The position numbers and the translations under genes were made by a program. Shown one piece after another: positions 19,072 to 27,645 of a DNA stretch of 64,000 nt (position 1 is its first letter; each line of letters begins with the position of its first letter). This DNA is from Polynucleobacter sp. es-EL-1 (GTDB lineage: Bacteria; Pseudomonadota; Gammaproteobacteria; Burkholderiales; Burkholderiaceae): assembly GCF_018687975.1 (NCBI RefSeq), contig NZ_CP061310.1:930001-994000 (forward strand), in the 5' to 3' direction. The notes under the pieces were generated by a model, which made no database searches, was not told where the DNA came from, and saw only the letters and a list, made by a program, of their open reading frames with translations.

Positions 19072-20025
19072 TTATTCGGCCTGAATTGAGAGGTAAACGT
19101 TATAGGCGTTCATCCTATTGGCAGCCCTAAATAAGGGCATCCCGTCATATTCCGACCAATCCGTCTGTTTATAAGCCTCCTCAAAGGGATCCATTTCAAT
19201 GGCGGCCTTAGTCATGGATTGACGTAAATACTTCAAATAATCACGGGTAAACGCAATATCTTCCTGAGGCTTAATCGAGTGAGCACCATGTCCAGGAACA
19301 ATGGTTTTGGGCTTTAATCGCTCAATTTCATCTAAAGCACTGAGCCAGCCTTTGCTATTGGCATTACCCACGAATGGAATTCGACCCCGAAAAACCAGGT
19401 CACCCGCAAATAGAACACCCTCTGACGGAATATAGATGATGAGATCTTCGGGCGCATGGGCTGGCCCCACCCTGCTAATCTGAAACTGAACACCACCAAT
19501 CGTAATTACCTTACTTTGGTCAATCCAAACATCAGCTGCGATTAATTTAGTGCTGTCATTAACCCAGGGAGCAAAGTCCTGTCTTGAAGCAATTAAACGT
19601 TGTTTAGCCGTTTCAGAAGATAAATAATCAATGCCCTGATTTTGAGCGTAAATCTTTGCGCCGATTTTTTTAAACTCTTGCAAACCATAGACATGATCCG
19701 CGTGATAGTGAGTCACAATGACTGCTACCACTTTTTGAGAAGTGACCTTCTTGATTTCTTGCAGTAACTTTTTAGCCAGAATTGGTGAGCCAAGAGCGTC
19801 TATCACCACCACGCCTTTGGGGGTAACTACAAAACCAGCATTCGAAATAAAATTCTGGTTTTCGCTATTACCCATCTCAGGTCGCCCTTGTACAAAATAG
19901 GTATTGGGAGCAACCTGAACAGGCTTAAGTACAACATTATCAGAGGCAGCAAAAACAGACTGAGTAAATAAAACCTCAATCAAAAACAGGATGGTAAGTA
20001 GTCCAAGGCGCATGCCGCTCTTCAA
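19072..20025 (-). CDS. SoxH-like periplasmic MBL-fold metallo-hydrolase
   Basis: A 317-residue metallo-beta-lactamase-fold protein with a signal peptide (to about SVFAA). The zinc motif THYHADH is near residue 105, GPAHAPEDL near 190 and VPGHGAHS near 243. Proteins of this type are encoded in many sox clusters as SoxH, and their reaction is not established. It follows the DsrE gene by 8 bases in the sox series. It differs from ETHE1-type persulfide dioxygenases as far as I can judge by eye. Confidence 0.83.
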   Translation of the reverse strand: MKSGMRLGLLTILFLIEVLFTQSVFAASDNVVLKPVQVAPNTYFVQGRPEMGNSENQNFISNAGFVVTPKGVVVIDALGSPILAKKLLQEIKKVTSQKVVAVIVTHYHADHVYGLQEFKKIGAKIYAQNQGIDYLSSETAKQRLIASRQDFAPWVNDSTKLIAADVWIDQSKVITIGGVQFQISRVGPAHAPEDLIIYIPSEGVLFAGDLVFRGRIPFVGNANSKGWLSALDEIERLKPKTIVPGHGAHSIKPQEDIAFTRDYLKYLRQSMTKAAIEMDPFEEAYKQTDWSEYDGMPLFRAANRMNAYNVYLSIQAE

Positions 20026-20033
20026 AATAAGTC

Positions 20034-20474
20034 TTAGGGCTTAATGTAAGCAAAATTGTTCTGATACTGTAAATCCGCAATCCGCACGACACCAGAGGGG
20101 GTGAAATCCGTATCTAAAACAAACTGATCTTTTTTCAGCTTACGGTTCTTCAAGGTCATTTCACAAACCTCAAACTTGACACCGCGAGACTTCAAAGCAG
20201 AAACTAGTGGCGCATATTCCATGCCATTTTTCTTATTTTTTGCACCTTCAAGCATGATGTCTACACCATTGGCATGTGTCACAACAATGATTTTTGTTTC
20301 AGGCGAAACATCTAAGTGATTACGAATGTTGCGAAGACCTTTAATTCCTTGCTCATCTGCATCATCGATGTGATAGACCACCTCAGTAGGCCCAGCCGCA
20401 ATAACAACGGCTGGAGTCAAAAAGAAAGCTGCAGTGATAACTGATGCCATTGCCAGTTTTAAATGTGAAATCAT
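20034..20474 (-). CDS. Exported DsrE family protein
   Basis: A 146-residue DsrE/DsrF-fold protein with a signal peptide ending near VVIAAG. The core EVVYHIDDADEQGIKGLRNIRNHLD and KIIVVTHANGVDIMLEGAK is typical. A single cysteine in KFEVCEMTL (about residue 113) occupies the position used by DsrE-family sulfur carriers. It lies between soxB and the SoxH-like gene, so carriage of sulfane sulfur in the periplasm is a reasonable inference. Confidence 0.85.
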   Translation of the reverse strand: MISHLKLAMASVITAAFFLTPAVVIAAGPTEVVYHIDDADEQGIKGLRNIRNHLDVSPETKIIVVTHANGVDIMLEGAKNKKNGMEYAPLVSALKSRGVKFEVCEMTLKNRKLKKDQFVLDTDFTPSGVVRIADLQYQNNFAYIKP

Positions 20475-20492
20475 TACAGCTCCTTTAAGGAT

Positions 20493-22226
20493 TTATTTAA
20501 GGGCAACCATACCGGGATTATTAGCAACACCCTTAATGATGGGCTCGTTTAACTTGACAGCCTTAACAACCTTCACGTCGCGCAAGTGACGCTCAATGAC
20601 GTCCCAAATAGCCTCGCCACCAGCATTCTTAGCTTCTTCACTAACCGGTGCCCAGCCAGCGACCTTGTACATCTTGCTTGGCTCAATCGATTTACCGTTA
20701 AGACGCATATCAGTAATGCGCTTACCAGCTGATTCAGCTGGGTCAATGGTGTACTGCAGACCGCCAACACGAACCATGTCGCCACCCTGCTGATAGTAAG
20801 GATCAGGGTTAAATAAATTATCTGCAACGTCTTCAAGAATCGTTTTGATCGTCTCACCACTCATATTGCTAACTGTGGTGTACGGATAAGTGATTGCTGT
20901 TTGATCCAAGAGGTGCTCACGGGTAATGGCCTGACCTGGAAGCAAGCTAGTGCCCCAGCGGAAACCGGGTGAGAATGCAATCTCTGCATTCTTCTGTGCC
21001 ATCAAGCCATCCAAGATTAATTGGTCAAAGCTGCCGTTAAAGTTACCGCGGCGATATAAGAGTCCATCGGTTGTGGCCAATTTCTCAGTCAATTTAGCTT
21101 CATATGGTGCTCTGATTTTGGTAATCAGCTTAGACATCGTAGGGTCGGCTGGAATCATATTCGAGAAGACTGGTAATAGCTTGTAGCGGAAATCGACTGC
21201 TTTACCACCTTTTACATTGAAGTCCAGCACGCCTAAGAACTTAGTATTCGATCCAGCATTCGTTACCAAGGTAACGCCGCCAGAATTCTTTACCTTGACT
21301 GGAATAGGAACTCCATCATGTGTGTGGCCACCCATAATTGCATCAAGACCGCTGACTCGAGAAGCCAATTTCAAATCTACATCCATGCCATTGTGCGAGA
21401 GAAGCACGACAACTTTGGCCCCTTTTGCCTTGACTTCATCAATGGTCTTTTGTAGGTTTTCCTCTTGAATCCCAAAGGTCCAGTTAGGGGTAAAGTAGCG
21501 TGGGTTTGCAATTGGGGTGTAAGGGAATGCCTGACCAATAATGGCAACCTGAATACCATTTTGTACTTTCATGACATAGGGATTAAATACCAAGTCACCA
21601 AAGTCAGAGGTCTTAATATTTTGAGCTACGAATGAGACTTTGCCCTTGAAATCACCATTAACGATTTCCATAACGCGTTTCTCACCAAGCGTCATTTCCC
21701 AGTGAGGCGTCATCACGTCAACACCCAAAGCCAAAGCAGCGTCAACCATATCTTGACCGTTAGTCCACAAGGCGGTACCAGATCCCTGCCATGTATCACC
21801 ACCGTCTAACAAGAGTGCACCAGGACGGCTTGCCTTGATTTGCTTAACCAAAGTAGCCATATGCGCAAAACCACCAACCTTGCCGTAGTTTTGTGCTGCA
21901 GCTACGAAATCCAAATACGTAAACGCATGTGCATCACGGGTATTAGGGGCAATACCGTTCGCCTTTAAGAAATACTCGCCAACCAAGTGCGGCATCTTGC
22001 CTTCTTGAGCGCCAATTCCTAAGTTGACGTTAGGCTCACGGAAGTACACAGGCAATAGTTGCGCATGGCAGTCAGTGAAATGCAAAAAGTGGACATTACC
22101 AAATTTTGGCACTTCATAAAATTTTTGCGCAGTAGTTTGGGCTTGAGCAAAATTGGATTGCAAACTCATTCCACCAGCAGAAGCGATAGCAAGTGCCTGC
22201 AAAAATTCACGGCGATTTAATGACAT
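20493..22226 (-). CDS. soxB: Thiosulfohydrolase SoxB
   Basis: SoxB hydrolyses the SoxY-bound S-thiosulfonate or sulfonate to release sulfate in the periplasm. It has a Tat signal (NRREFLQALAIASAGG) at the N-terminus. The dimanganese site begins with FTDCHAQLLPVYFREP (residues 50-65), a DGGDTWQGSG block follows near 141, and GGHTHDG near 300. Length (577 aa) is normal. It lies downstream of soxX, separated by a stable GAAA-loop hairpin. Confidence 0.97.
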   Translation of the reverse strand: MSLNRREFLQALAIASAGGMSLQSNFAQAQTTAQKFYEVPKFGNVHFLHFTDCHAQLLPVYFREPNVNLGIGAQEGKMPHLVGEYFLKANGIAPNTRDAHAFTYLDFVAAAQNYGKVGGFAHMATLVKQIKASRPGALLLDGGDTWQGSGTALWTNGQDMVDAALALGVDVMTPHWEMTLGEKRVMEIVNGDFKGKVSFVAQNIKTSDFGDLVFNPYVMKVQNGIQVAIIGQAFPYTPIANPRYFTPNWTFGIQEENLQKTIDEVKAKGAKVVVLLSHNGMDVDLKLASRVSGLDAIMGGHTHDGVPIPVKVKNSGGVTLVTNAGSNTKFLGVLDFNVKGGKAVDFRYKLLPVFSNMIPADPTMSKLITKIRAPYEAKLTEKLATTDGLLYRRGNFNGSFDQLILDGLMAQKNAEIAFSPGFRWGTSLLPGQAITREHLLDQTAITYPYTTVSNMSGETIKTILEDVADNLFNPDPYYQQGGDMVRVGGLQYTIDPAESAGKRITDMRLNGKSIEPSKMYKVAGWAPVSEEAKNAGGEAIWDVIERHLRDVKVVKAVKLNEPIIKGVANNPGMVALK

Positions 22227-22242
22227 ATTTAATCCTGTTAAG

Positions 22243-22266
22243 AAAACAGGCCTTTCGGCCCGTTTT
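22243..22266 (-). promoter_or_regulatory. Intercistronic stem-loop between soxX and soxB
   Basis: On the minus strand AAAACGGGCC and GGCCTGTTTT form a 10-bp stem (one G-U pair) closed by a GAAA tetraloop. It lies 8 bases after the soxX stop region and before the AGGA of soxB. There is only a short T stretch at its end, so partial termination or mRNA stabilisation are both possible. Confidence 0.6.
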
Positions 22267-22274
22267 GTTGTGTG

Positions 22275-22880
22275 TTATTTGTTAACGGGTGATTCAGGGT
22301 CAAGTAATAAAGCCATGACATCCTGCATCTGCTTCTCAGTTAAGAGTTTGAAATGACCGAAACGTGGCATGTTGCTGCATACGTTATAGGCCTTGGAGTT
22401 ATTGATACGATTCCAGGTGTACTCAACAACTTCTTTAGAGTAGCCCCTTAGCTTGCCGTAGTTCCATAAAGATGGGCCGATGTTTCCATAGGAGACTTCT
22501 TTAATGTTGATTTGATGGCAGTTATAACAACCACCACCATTTACAGATCCAGCCTTATCAGACCAAGTTGCACCACGACCACTTTGCGCGATCTTTTCAC
22601 CGCTCTTCCAGTCACCCAGATATTTCCCGTCGGATGGCTGCTTAATAGTGGCCATATTTTCCTTTTGAATCTTTTCACGAGTCTTAGGATCACCACCACC
22701 ATCGAGGTTTACAGGGTTTGAACAAAACTTTTGAGCTGCATCTTGATCTAAACGATCTAAACCAGCCTGTCCTTTAGCCTGAAAGCTGCTAGACATCATT
22801 TTTTCAAAAGGGGTAGCAGCACTAACAGTACCAGCTACAGCTAGGAGCGTAAACGCCAAAATTGATAATTTGTTTTTCAT
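22275..22880 (-). CDS. soxX: SoxX, monoheme cytochrome c subunit of SoxAX
   Basis: With SoxA it oxidatively couples thiosulfate to the SoxY cysteine. It has a Sec signal peptide (to about SAATP). The single heme site CYNCH is at residues 118-122, followed by NIGPSLWNYGK, and the Met ligand is likely in CSNMPRFGHF near residue 169. Length (201 aa) includes an N-terminal extension common to the longer SoxX type. It lies 18 bases after soxA. Confidence 0.94.
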   Translation of the reverse strand: MKNKLSILAFTLLAVAGTVSAATPFEKMMSSSFQAKGQAGLDRLDQDAAQKFCSNPVNLDGGGDPKTREKIQKENMATIKQPSDGKYLGDWKSGEKIAQSGRGATWSDKAGSVNGGGCYNCHQINIKEVSYGNIGPSLWNYGKLRGYSKEVVEYTWNRINNSKAYNVCSNMPRFGHFKLLTEKQMQDVMALLLDPESPVNK

Positions 22881-22898
22881 ATTATTTATCTCCAGCGA

Positions 22899-23738
22899 TT
22901 AACGCTTCAGTCCTGGTGCATTCATAGTTCCGCCCTTAGCATTCACAGCCATATACATGGAGACTGCGATGGTATCTTCAGAAATGTAGATAGGCTCTGG
23001 GAAGCGTTGTTGACGGTAGCAATCGTTTAAGCGACGTTGCATGGTCCAGAAGGTACCGCTAGATACACGGTATGCCGGCCAGTAACCCCAACCTAAAGCA
23101 GCACCCTTCTCAACAGTTAAATTAGGCAGGTCCTGTAAACGAATTCGCTTGCCATTAGACGCGTGGCATGATGCACAGGAGAAATCCATTGGGCCACCTT
23201 GGTAAAAGAATGATTCTTTACCCATTTGGTAAGCCTGCTTTTCCTTAGGGTGCTTAGCAACTACATTGATCGGCATTCCCTTAGATTCAGCCACTACATA
23301 AGCTACTACAGCCTCAAGATCTTTTCGCTTGCCTTTGCTAAAGCCAGCCTTAATGATCTCGTTTGCATCATATCCCTGCAACTTGCTCATACAGGTAATC
23401 AGACGAGACTCCAAATCTTGCACTTGATTTGTATCTTTAAAGTACTTTGGTAACTGTGTATAAGCACCTTTAACTACACCAGGGCCCATACCCAAATCAC
23501 ATTTTTGTAAAGAAACATTCTTAGGCCCCATGGGCTTTTTCCAAATGTCTTCACCAGCTGCCTCATACAAATCAGCAGGGTTACCATCGGCGAGCATTGC
23601 ACGATATTTTTCAATTTCATCGGTAGGAGCTCCACCAGCTGGAGCAGAAGCAGAAGCCTCATTCTTTGTAGGCGCTGAACAGCCTTGTAGCGCCACAAAT
23701 ATCCCAATAATTACGCCGTATAAGATACGTGTCTTCAT
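22899..23738 (-). CDS. soxA: SoxA, cytochrome subunit of SoxAX, possibly a lipoprotein
   Basis: It is the catalytic partner of SoxX. One heme motif CASCH is at residues 188-192, and the cysteine heme ligand is C240 in LNDCYRQQRFPEP. C80 and C116 replace the second N-terminal heme with a likely disulfide, so this is the monoheme type. The N-terminus has a hydrophobic stretch ending LQGC with C20, followed by a Ser/Ala/Pro-rich linker. This looks like a lipoprotein signal and would tether SoxAX to a membrane. Length is 279 aa. Confidence 0.94.
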   Translation of the reverse strand: MKTRILYGVIIGIFVALQGCSAPTKNEASASAPAGGAPTDEIEKYRAMLADGNPADLYEAAGEDIWKKPMGPKNVSLQKCDLGMGPGVVKGAYTQLPKYFKDTNQVQDLESRLITCMSKLQGYDANEIIKAGFSKGKRKDLEAVVAYVVAESKGMPINVVAKHPKEKQAYQMGKESFFYQGGPMDFSCASCHASNGKRIRLQDLPNLTVEKGAALGWGYWPAYRVSSGTFWTMQRRLNDCYRQQRFPEPIYISEDTIAVSMYMAVNAKGGTMNAPGLKR

Positions 23739-23778
23739 GGTAACCCTTTTTTTATAGTTTTATTAATAACGTAATGAA

Positions 23779-24087
23779 TTAAGAAGCAGTTGCTTCATCA
23801 GTACGCTTGTCGCCTTTGCTATCGTTCCAAGTAACAACAATCTTGTCACCCTTAGCACCTTTGTACTTAAAGTTCAAAAATGGGTCTTTAGAAACCGCTG
23901 GACCGAATTGACCATTAAATACATCTTTACCATTAGCGGTAACTTTAACTGTGCTGATAAACCAAGCTGGAATTACTTTGCCTGAAGCGTCTTTACGCTG
24001 ACCAGACTCCATGTCATGTTTCATCAAGATTTTTACATCTACAGTACCACCACTCTCAGCAGCTCTAACGCGCATTGGATCAGCCAT
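23779..24087 (-). CDS. soxZ: SoxZ, subunit of the SoxYZ carrier
   Basis: A 102-residue protein with the immunoglobulin-like SoxZ pattern: VDVKILMKHDMESGQRKD, AWFISTVKVTANGK and FKYKGAKGDKIVVTWND. It has no signal peptide and is presumed to cross the membrane with Tat-exported SoxY. It lies between soxY and soxA in the operon. Confidence 0.95.
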   Translation of the reverse strand: MADPMRVRAAESGGTVDVKILMKHDMESGQRKDASGKVIPAWFISTVKVTANGKDVFNGQFGPAVSKDPFLNFKYKGAKGDKIVVTWNDSKGDKRTDEATAS

Positions 24088-24142
24088 TTTGTTCCTCTTT
24101 TATTCTGTGTTTAATGAAATAATTTTTTGGTTGGATTCGGTA

Positions 24143-24595
24143 TTAACCGCCGCAACCACCTAAAGTAACCTTCACTTCTTTAACGGTCATCAACCATTTG
24201 CCATCTGCTTTTACTAAACCGTAAACATTAGATGTCTGACCCATCTTGATGCGGGTAGTTACAAATGAGTCTGTGCCGGCTGGAATAAAGAACTGAGCTG
24301 CTAATGAGCTTGGATTCTTTTCAACCAAAATAGCCATTTGCTCAGCCTTAACAGTTGCAGTGATGCCTACAGGCACAACAGCACCATTTTCAGCAATATC
24401 AGGAGCGTTCAAAGTCACAGCAGATGACTTGTCAGGGCTACCAGCGCCCAAGATCTTGAATACATCATCGATGCCCTTGCCTTCAAAAGCGGCTTTATCC
24501 CACTCTTGTGCTTGTGCCACGCTGATGAGGCCTGCAGAGGCCATCAAACCAAATACTGCTGAGTACTTCATTAGACTACGACGCTGCTCATTCAT
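24143..24595 (-). CDS. soxY: SoxY, sulfur carrier protein
   Basis: SoxY carries all pathway intermediates on a cysteine in its C-terminal swinging arm. The protein ends exactly in GGCGG (residues 146-150, reactive Cys148). The N-terminus has a Tat-like signal (QRRSLMKYSAVFGLMASAG). Length (150 aa) is standard. The Shine-Dalgarno AAGGAG stands just upstream of the ATG at 24595. Confidence 0.96.
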   Translation of the reverse strand: MNEQRRSLMKYSAVFGLMASAGLISVAQAQEWDKAAFEGKGIDDVFKILGAGSPDKSSAVTLNAPDIAENGAVVPVGITATVKAEQMAILVEKNPSSLAAQFFIPAGTDSFVTTRIKMGQTSNVYGLVKADGKWLMTVKEVKVTLGGCGG

Positions 24596-24680
24596 AAGAA
24601 ACTCCTTTTTTAATCTTTGCTTATGTGAATTTATTACCTATTTTGCATTATTACATTCAGGTTACTACCTAATTTAGCAA

Positions 24681-25760
24681 TTATTTACCACCTGAAAGCA
24701 TCCAAACTACTAAAGTCTTGCGATCTTCATCAGACAATTGGGCTTGTGGCGGCATCGGAATAGAACCCCAAACACCTGCACCACCCGCTTTTACCTTCGC
24801 CATCAGTTGCTCAACTGCACCCTTCTGACCCTCGTATTTCTTAGAGATATCAGCAATTGATGGGCCAACAAGCTTGGCATTAGGCGCATGACATGCAGCA
24901 CAATTCTCGCTTTGGAAGAGCGCTGCAGGCCCCTTCTTGGCTGAGGATTGGGTATCAGCAGCATGCTTTAGGCCTTCACCTGTAGGGCCAGGCAACTTAG
25001 CCAAAGGTGGCTTGGTTGTATCAGCACCGCGATATGGGCCATACATGCGGTTTTGATCGGCAATGTTGTCATGTGCATTACGAGCAAAGTCAGGCAATGT
25101 TGAGCCGATTTGAACGAATTGAACACAATTTTTCATGCAAGAGCTGCCATTGACATCAGGTTTACCAGTGACGTTCCAAAAACCATGCTTTGTAGTCATA
25201 CCATTGCGATTTGGCATCTTTACTTCCGCAATATTGGTATTACTCAATACAAAATTATCCGGAACAATTTCACCCAAACTGAGAATGAAAGCAACCAATG
25301 CATAAGTGTCATCAGGTGTTAATGAACGCGGCGCATTCCAAGGCATTGCACGATAGATGTAGTCCCACAAAGTAGAAACTGTAGGCACCTTCATTAAGGT
25401 TGTGCGCTGCGGCTGCTTCATATCTGATAACGAAGCAACACGACCCGTTTTCACATCATCTTTGGTTGTTCCACCAGCGATCGGTGTAAAGATCTCATTG
25501 GACTCACCAAACGTTCCATGACAGCTGGCACACTTAGCCTCCCAAATTTCCTGACCTTTTTGAACCGAACCAGATCCTTTTGGTAGACCCTTAAAATCCG
25601 GACGAACATCGATATCCCATGCCGCTACTTCAGCCATCGTTGCATGACGACCAATACCTGGGTATTTAGCAGAATCTGATTGCGCAATCGCACTGTGAGC
25701 GCCTAAAACTAAAAGCGCTGCAAAACCAATGCGAGCAGTTAATTTATCCAACTTGTACAT
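24681..25760 (-). CDS. soxD: SoxD, diheme cytochrome subunit of sulfane dehydrogenase
   Basis: With SoxC it removes six electrons from SoxY-bound sulfane sulfur. Two heme motifs are present: CASCH (residues 77-81) and CAACH (287-291). Between them lies SSCMKNCVQF, a likely disulfide. A signal peptide ends near SAIAQ. I place the start at the ATG 25758-25760, preceded by GCGAGG at good spacing, not at the ATG five codons earlier. It overlaps the end of soxC by 17 bases. Confidence 0.93.
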   Translation of the reverse strand: MYKLDKLTARIGFAALLVLGAHSAIAQSDSAKYPGIGRHATMAEVAAWDIDVRPDFKGLPKGSGSVQKGQEIWEAKCASCHGTFGESNEIFTPIAGGTTKDDVKTGRVASLSDMKQPQRTTLMKVPTVSTLWDYIYRAMPWNAPRSLTPDDTYALVAFILSLGEIVPDNFVLSNTNIAEVKMPNRNGMTTKHGFWNVTGKPDVNGSSCMKNCVQFVQIGSTLPDFARNAHDNIADQNRMYGPYRGADTTKPPLAKLPGPTGEGLKHAADTQSSAKKGPAALFQSENCAACHAPNAKLVGPSIADISKKYEGQKGAVEQLMAKVKAGGAGVWGSIPMPPQAQLSDEDRKTLVVWMLSGGK

Positions 25761-27144
25761 TGCTGACCTCGCCATTTGAATCTAATTTCCAGGATTGAAT
25801 TGCATTGTTGTGATAGATCGATCTTGTACCGCGCACATCACGCAACTTTTTGATGGTTGGCTGAATATAGCCTGTATCGTCCATCGCTCTCGACTGCAAG
25901 ATGGCAGGAGAGCCATCCCACACCCAGTCAATATTAAAGCGGGTAATAGACTTATCTAAAATCGGCGTTTCAAGGCGAGCAGTGCGCCAGTTGTTGCCAC
26001 CATCGAATGAAACATCAACACGCTTGATTTTGCCGCGACCAGACCAAGCCATACCGCTAACGTTATAGAAACCTTTATCAAGCAACTGCTGACCACCAGA
26101 TGGAGTGGTAATTACAGATTTACATTCTTGAATAGAAGCATATTGACGGTGCATACCATCAGGCATGAGCTCGATATAGTGCACAGCTTCGTCCTTAGCA
26201 TTCCAAGGCATATCGCCAACTTCTAAACGACGCAACCATTTAACCCAGCTCACACCCTGAACACCCGGTACAACTAAACGTAATGGGAAGCCATTCTCAG
26301 GACGCAACATCTCGCCATTCATCGACCAAGCAACAATGGTGTCATTGAGACAGCTCTCAAGATTGATAGTACGAGTCATGCCTGAGCCATCACCACCCTC
26401 GGCCAACATGTACTTGCCCTTTTTCAGATCTGCTCCACATTCTTCGAGGAGGACCTTTAATGGAACGCCAGTAAATTCGCAGCATGAGAGCATGCCATGG
26501 GTGTACTGAACTGTTGGAACAGCAACGTTACCCCACTCAAGACCAGTATTGGCGCCGCACTCGATAAAGTGTGTGCGAGATACTGAAGGCATTCTCATCA
26601 AATCACTCATGGTGAACACGCGAGCATTTTTCACCATACCATTCACCATCAAACGATGGGTCTCTGGGTTCAAGTTGTACCAACCTTGATGGTGGCGCTC
26701 AAAATGTAAGCCGTTTGGAGTAATCGTACCGAAGAGGCCTTGCAATGGTGTAAACGCTACAGAAGCAGCAGAAACACGTGTCAAACCAGGTGATTCGCGG
26801 CGAATCAAATTGGATTCGTAAATAGAAGGAATACCGTATGGCATCGTTGCAACGTTTTTACCCAGGGTAGTTTGCCAAGGTTGCTTTTCCAAAATCGCTG
26901 GGTCACCTTCAACTGCAGCCATAGCCAATGGAGCGGACAGGCCGGCTGCGGCACCACCAATTGCCGACATGAAGCCCTTGCGCAAGAATCCACGGCGCTT
27001 CTCATCAAGACCATTTGCGTTAATGTCAGCAATCAACTCTTGAGAAACAAAGTGTTCCGGCGCTTTTACTAAGCGAGCACGATCACGTGGTTTCTCAATC
27101 GCGCTGATATCTTGTGCGCTGATTTCAATCTGTTTATTAGTCAT
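25744..27144 (-). CDS. soxC: SoxC, molybdenum subunit of sulfane dehydrogenase
   Basis: A sulfite-oxidase-fold molybdoenzyme. The molybdenum-ligand cysteine is C196 in THFIECGANTGLEW, and the substrate-site block GVQGVSWVKWLRRLEV follows later. The Tat signal is KRRGFLRKGFMSAIGG, with arginines at 50-51, preceded by an unusually long 49-residue N-terminal stretch. No alternative Met shortens it. Presence of soxCD predicts complete thiosulfate oxidation without sulfur globules. It is the first structural sox gene, 40 bases after the regulator. Confidence 0.95.
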   Translation of the reverse strand: MTNKQIEISAQDISAIEKPRDRARLVKAPEHFVSQELIADINANGLDEKRRGFLRKGFMSAIGGAAAGLSAPLAMAAVEGDPAILEKQPWQTTLGKNVATMPYGIPSIYESNLIRRESPGLTRVSAASVAFTPLQGLFGTITPNGLHFERHHQGWYNLNPETHRLMVNGMVKNARVFTMSDLMRMPSVSRTHFIECGANTGLEWGNVAVPTVQYTHGMLSCCEFTGVPLKVLLEECGADLKKGKYMLAEGGDGSGMTRTINLESCLNDTIVAWSMNGEMLRPENGFPLRLVVPGVQGVSWVKWLRRLEVGDMPWNAKDEAVHYIELMPDGMHRQYASIQECKSVITTPSGGQQLLDKGFYNVSGMAWSGRGKIKRVDVSFDGGNNWRTARLETPILDKSITRFNIDWVWDGSPAILQSRAMDDTGYIQPTIKKLRDVRGTRSIYHNNAIQSWKLDSNGEVSNVQVG

Positions 27145-27184
27145 TTAAATCCTGCTTGTTAAAAAAGTATCGCTATCAAAAAAA

Positions 27185-27526
27185 TTAATGCAAACCTTGA
27201 GCCAACCGACTGCAAACCATTTGACACATTTCAACCGTGTCATTGTCAGCAATCGAGTAGTAAACAGCTACTCCTTGCTTACGTCTATTTAAAATACCTG
27301 CTTTAAAAAGTGCTACTAAATGCCGAGAAACATTAGCTTGACTGGAACCGCACAGCTCGATTACTTCGGAAACTGTTTTCTCGCCAGTACAAACAGCGTA
27401 CATAATGCGCAAACGGGTAGGCTCAGAAAGGACGCCAAAATATCCTGCCATGGTGCTAAACAGGTTCTCCATTTGTTTTGGAGTAAGGTTTTTGACAGCC
27501 TTCTGGACTTGAATTTTGCTTTTCAC
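27185..27526 (-). CDS. ArsR/SmtB family regulator of the sox genes (SoxR-type)
   Basis: A winged-helix repressor of about 113 residues from a GTG at 27524-27526. LSEPTRLRIMYAV and CGSSQANVSRHLVALFKAGIL form the DNA-binding region. Cysteines 46, 59, 101 and 105 are present. Paired cysteines in this region are the persulfide-sensing switch of SqrR/BigR/SoxR-type ArsR proteins, so a sulfur-responsive repressor is inferred. Longer frames up to 27571 would run through the -10 box and the operator-like dyad. It directly precedes soxC and is probably autoregulated. Confidence 0.85.
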   Translation of the reverse strand: MKSKIQVQKAVKNLTPKQMENLFSTMAGYFGVLSEPTRLRIMYAVCTGEKTVSEVIELCGSSQANVSRHLVALFKAGILNRRKQGVAVYYSIADNDTVEMCQMVCSRLAQGLH

Positions 27527-27554
27527 GTGTACTTTTAAATATCTTAAAGCGTGC

Positions 27555-27577
27555 ATTATATGCGCGAACACGCATAT
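27555..27577 (-). promoter_or_regulatory. Operator-like dyad over the -10 box of the sox regulator promoter
   Basis: Positions 27558-27577 form a perfect inverted repeat, ATATGCG-N6-CGCATAT. On the minus strand the right side overlaps a consensus TATAAT (27555-27560), so a bound dimer would block the promoter. No strong -35 is visible. On the plus strand a TTGACA begins at 27578, next to the dyad, so the modBC side may be controlled too. Confidence 0.65.
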
Positions 27578-27645
27578 TTGACACCCAAGCCCTTACAGCT
27601 CCAATAGTGGGATACCCTATGCTGTTGAGGCAATACAATTTGCCT

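Noticed and set aside
27527..27571. Longer N-terminus for the sox regulator starting at 27571 or 27556
   Set aside because: It would start within the operator-like dyad or the TATAAT box; the extra residues do not resemble ArsR proteins.
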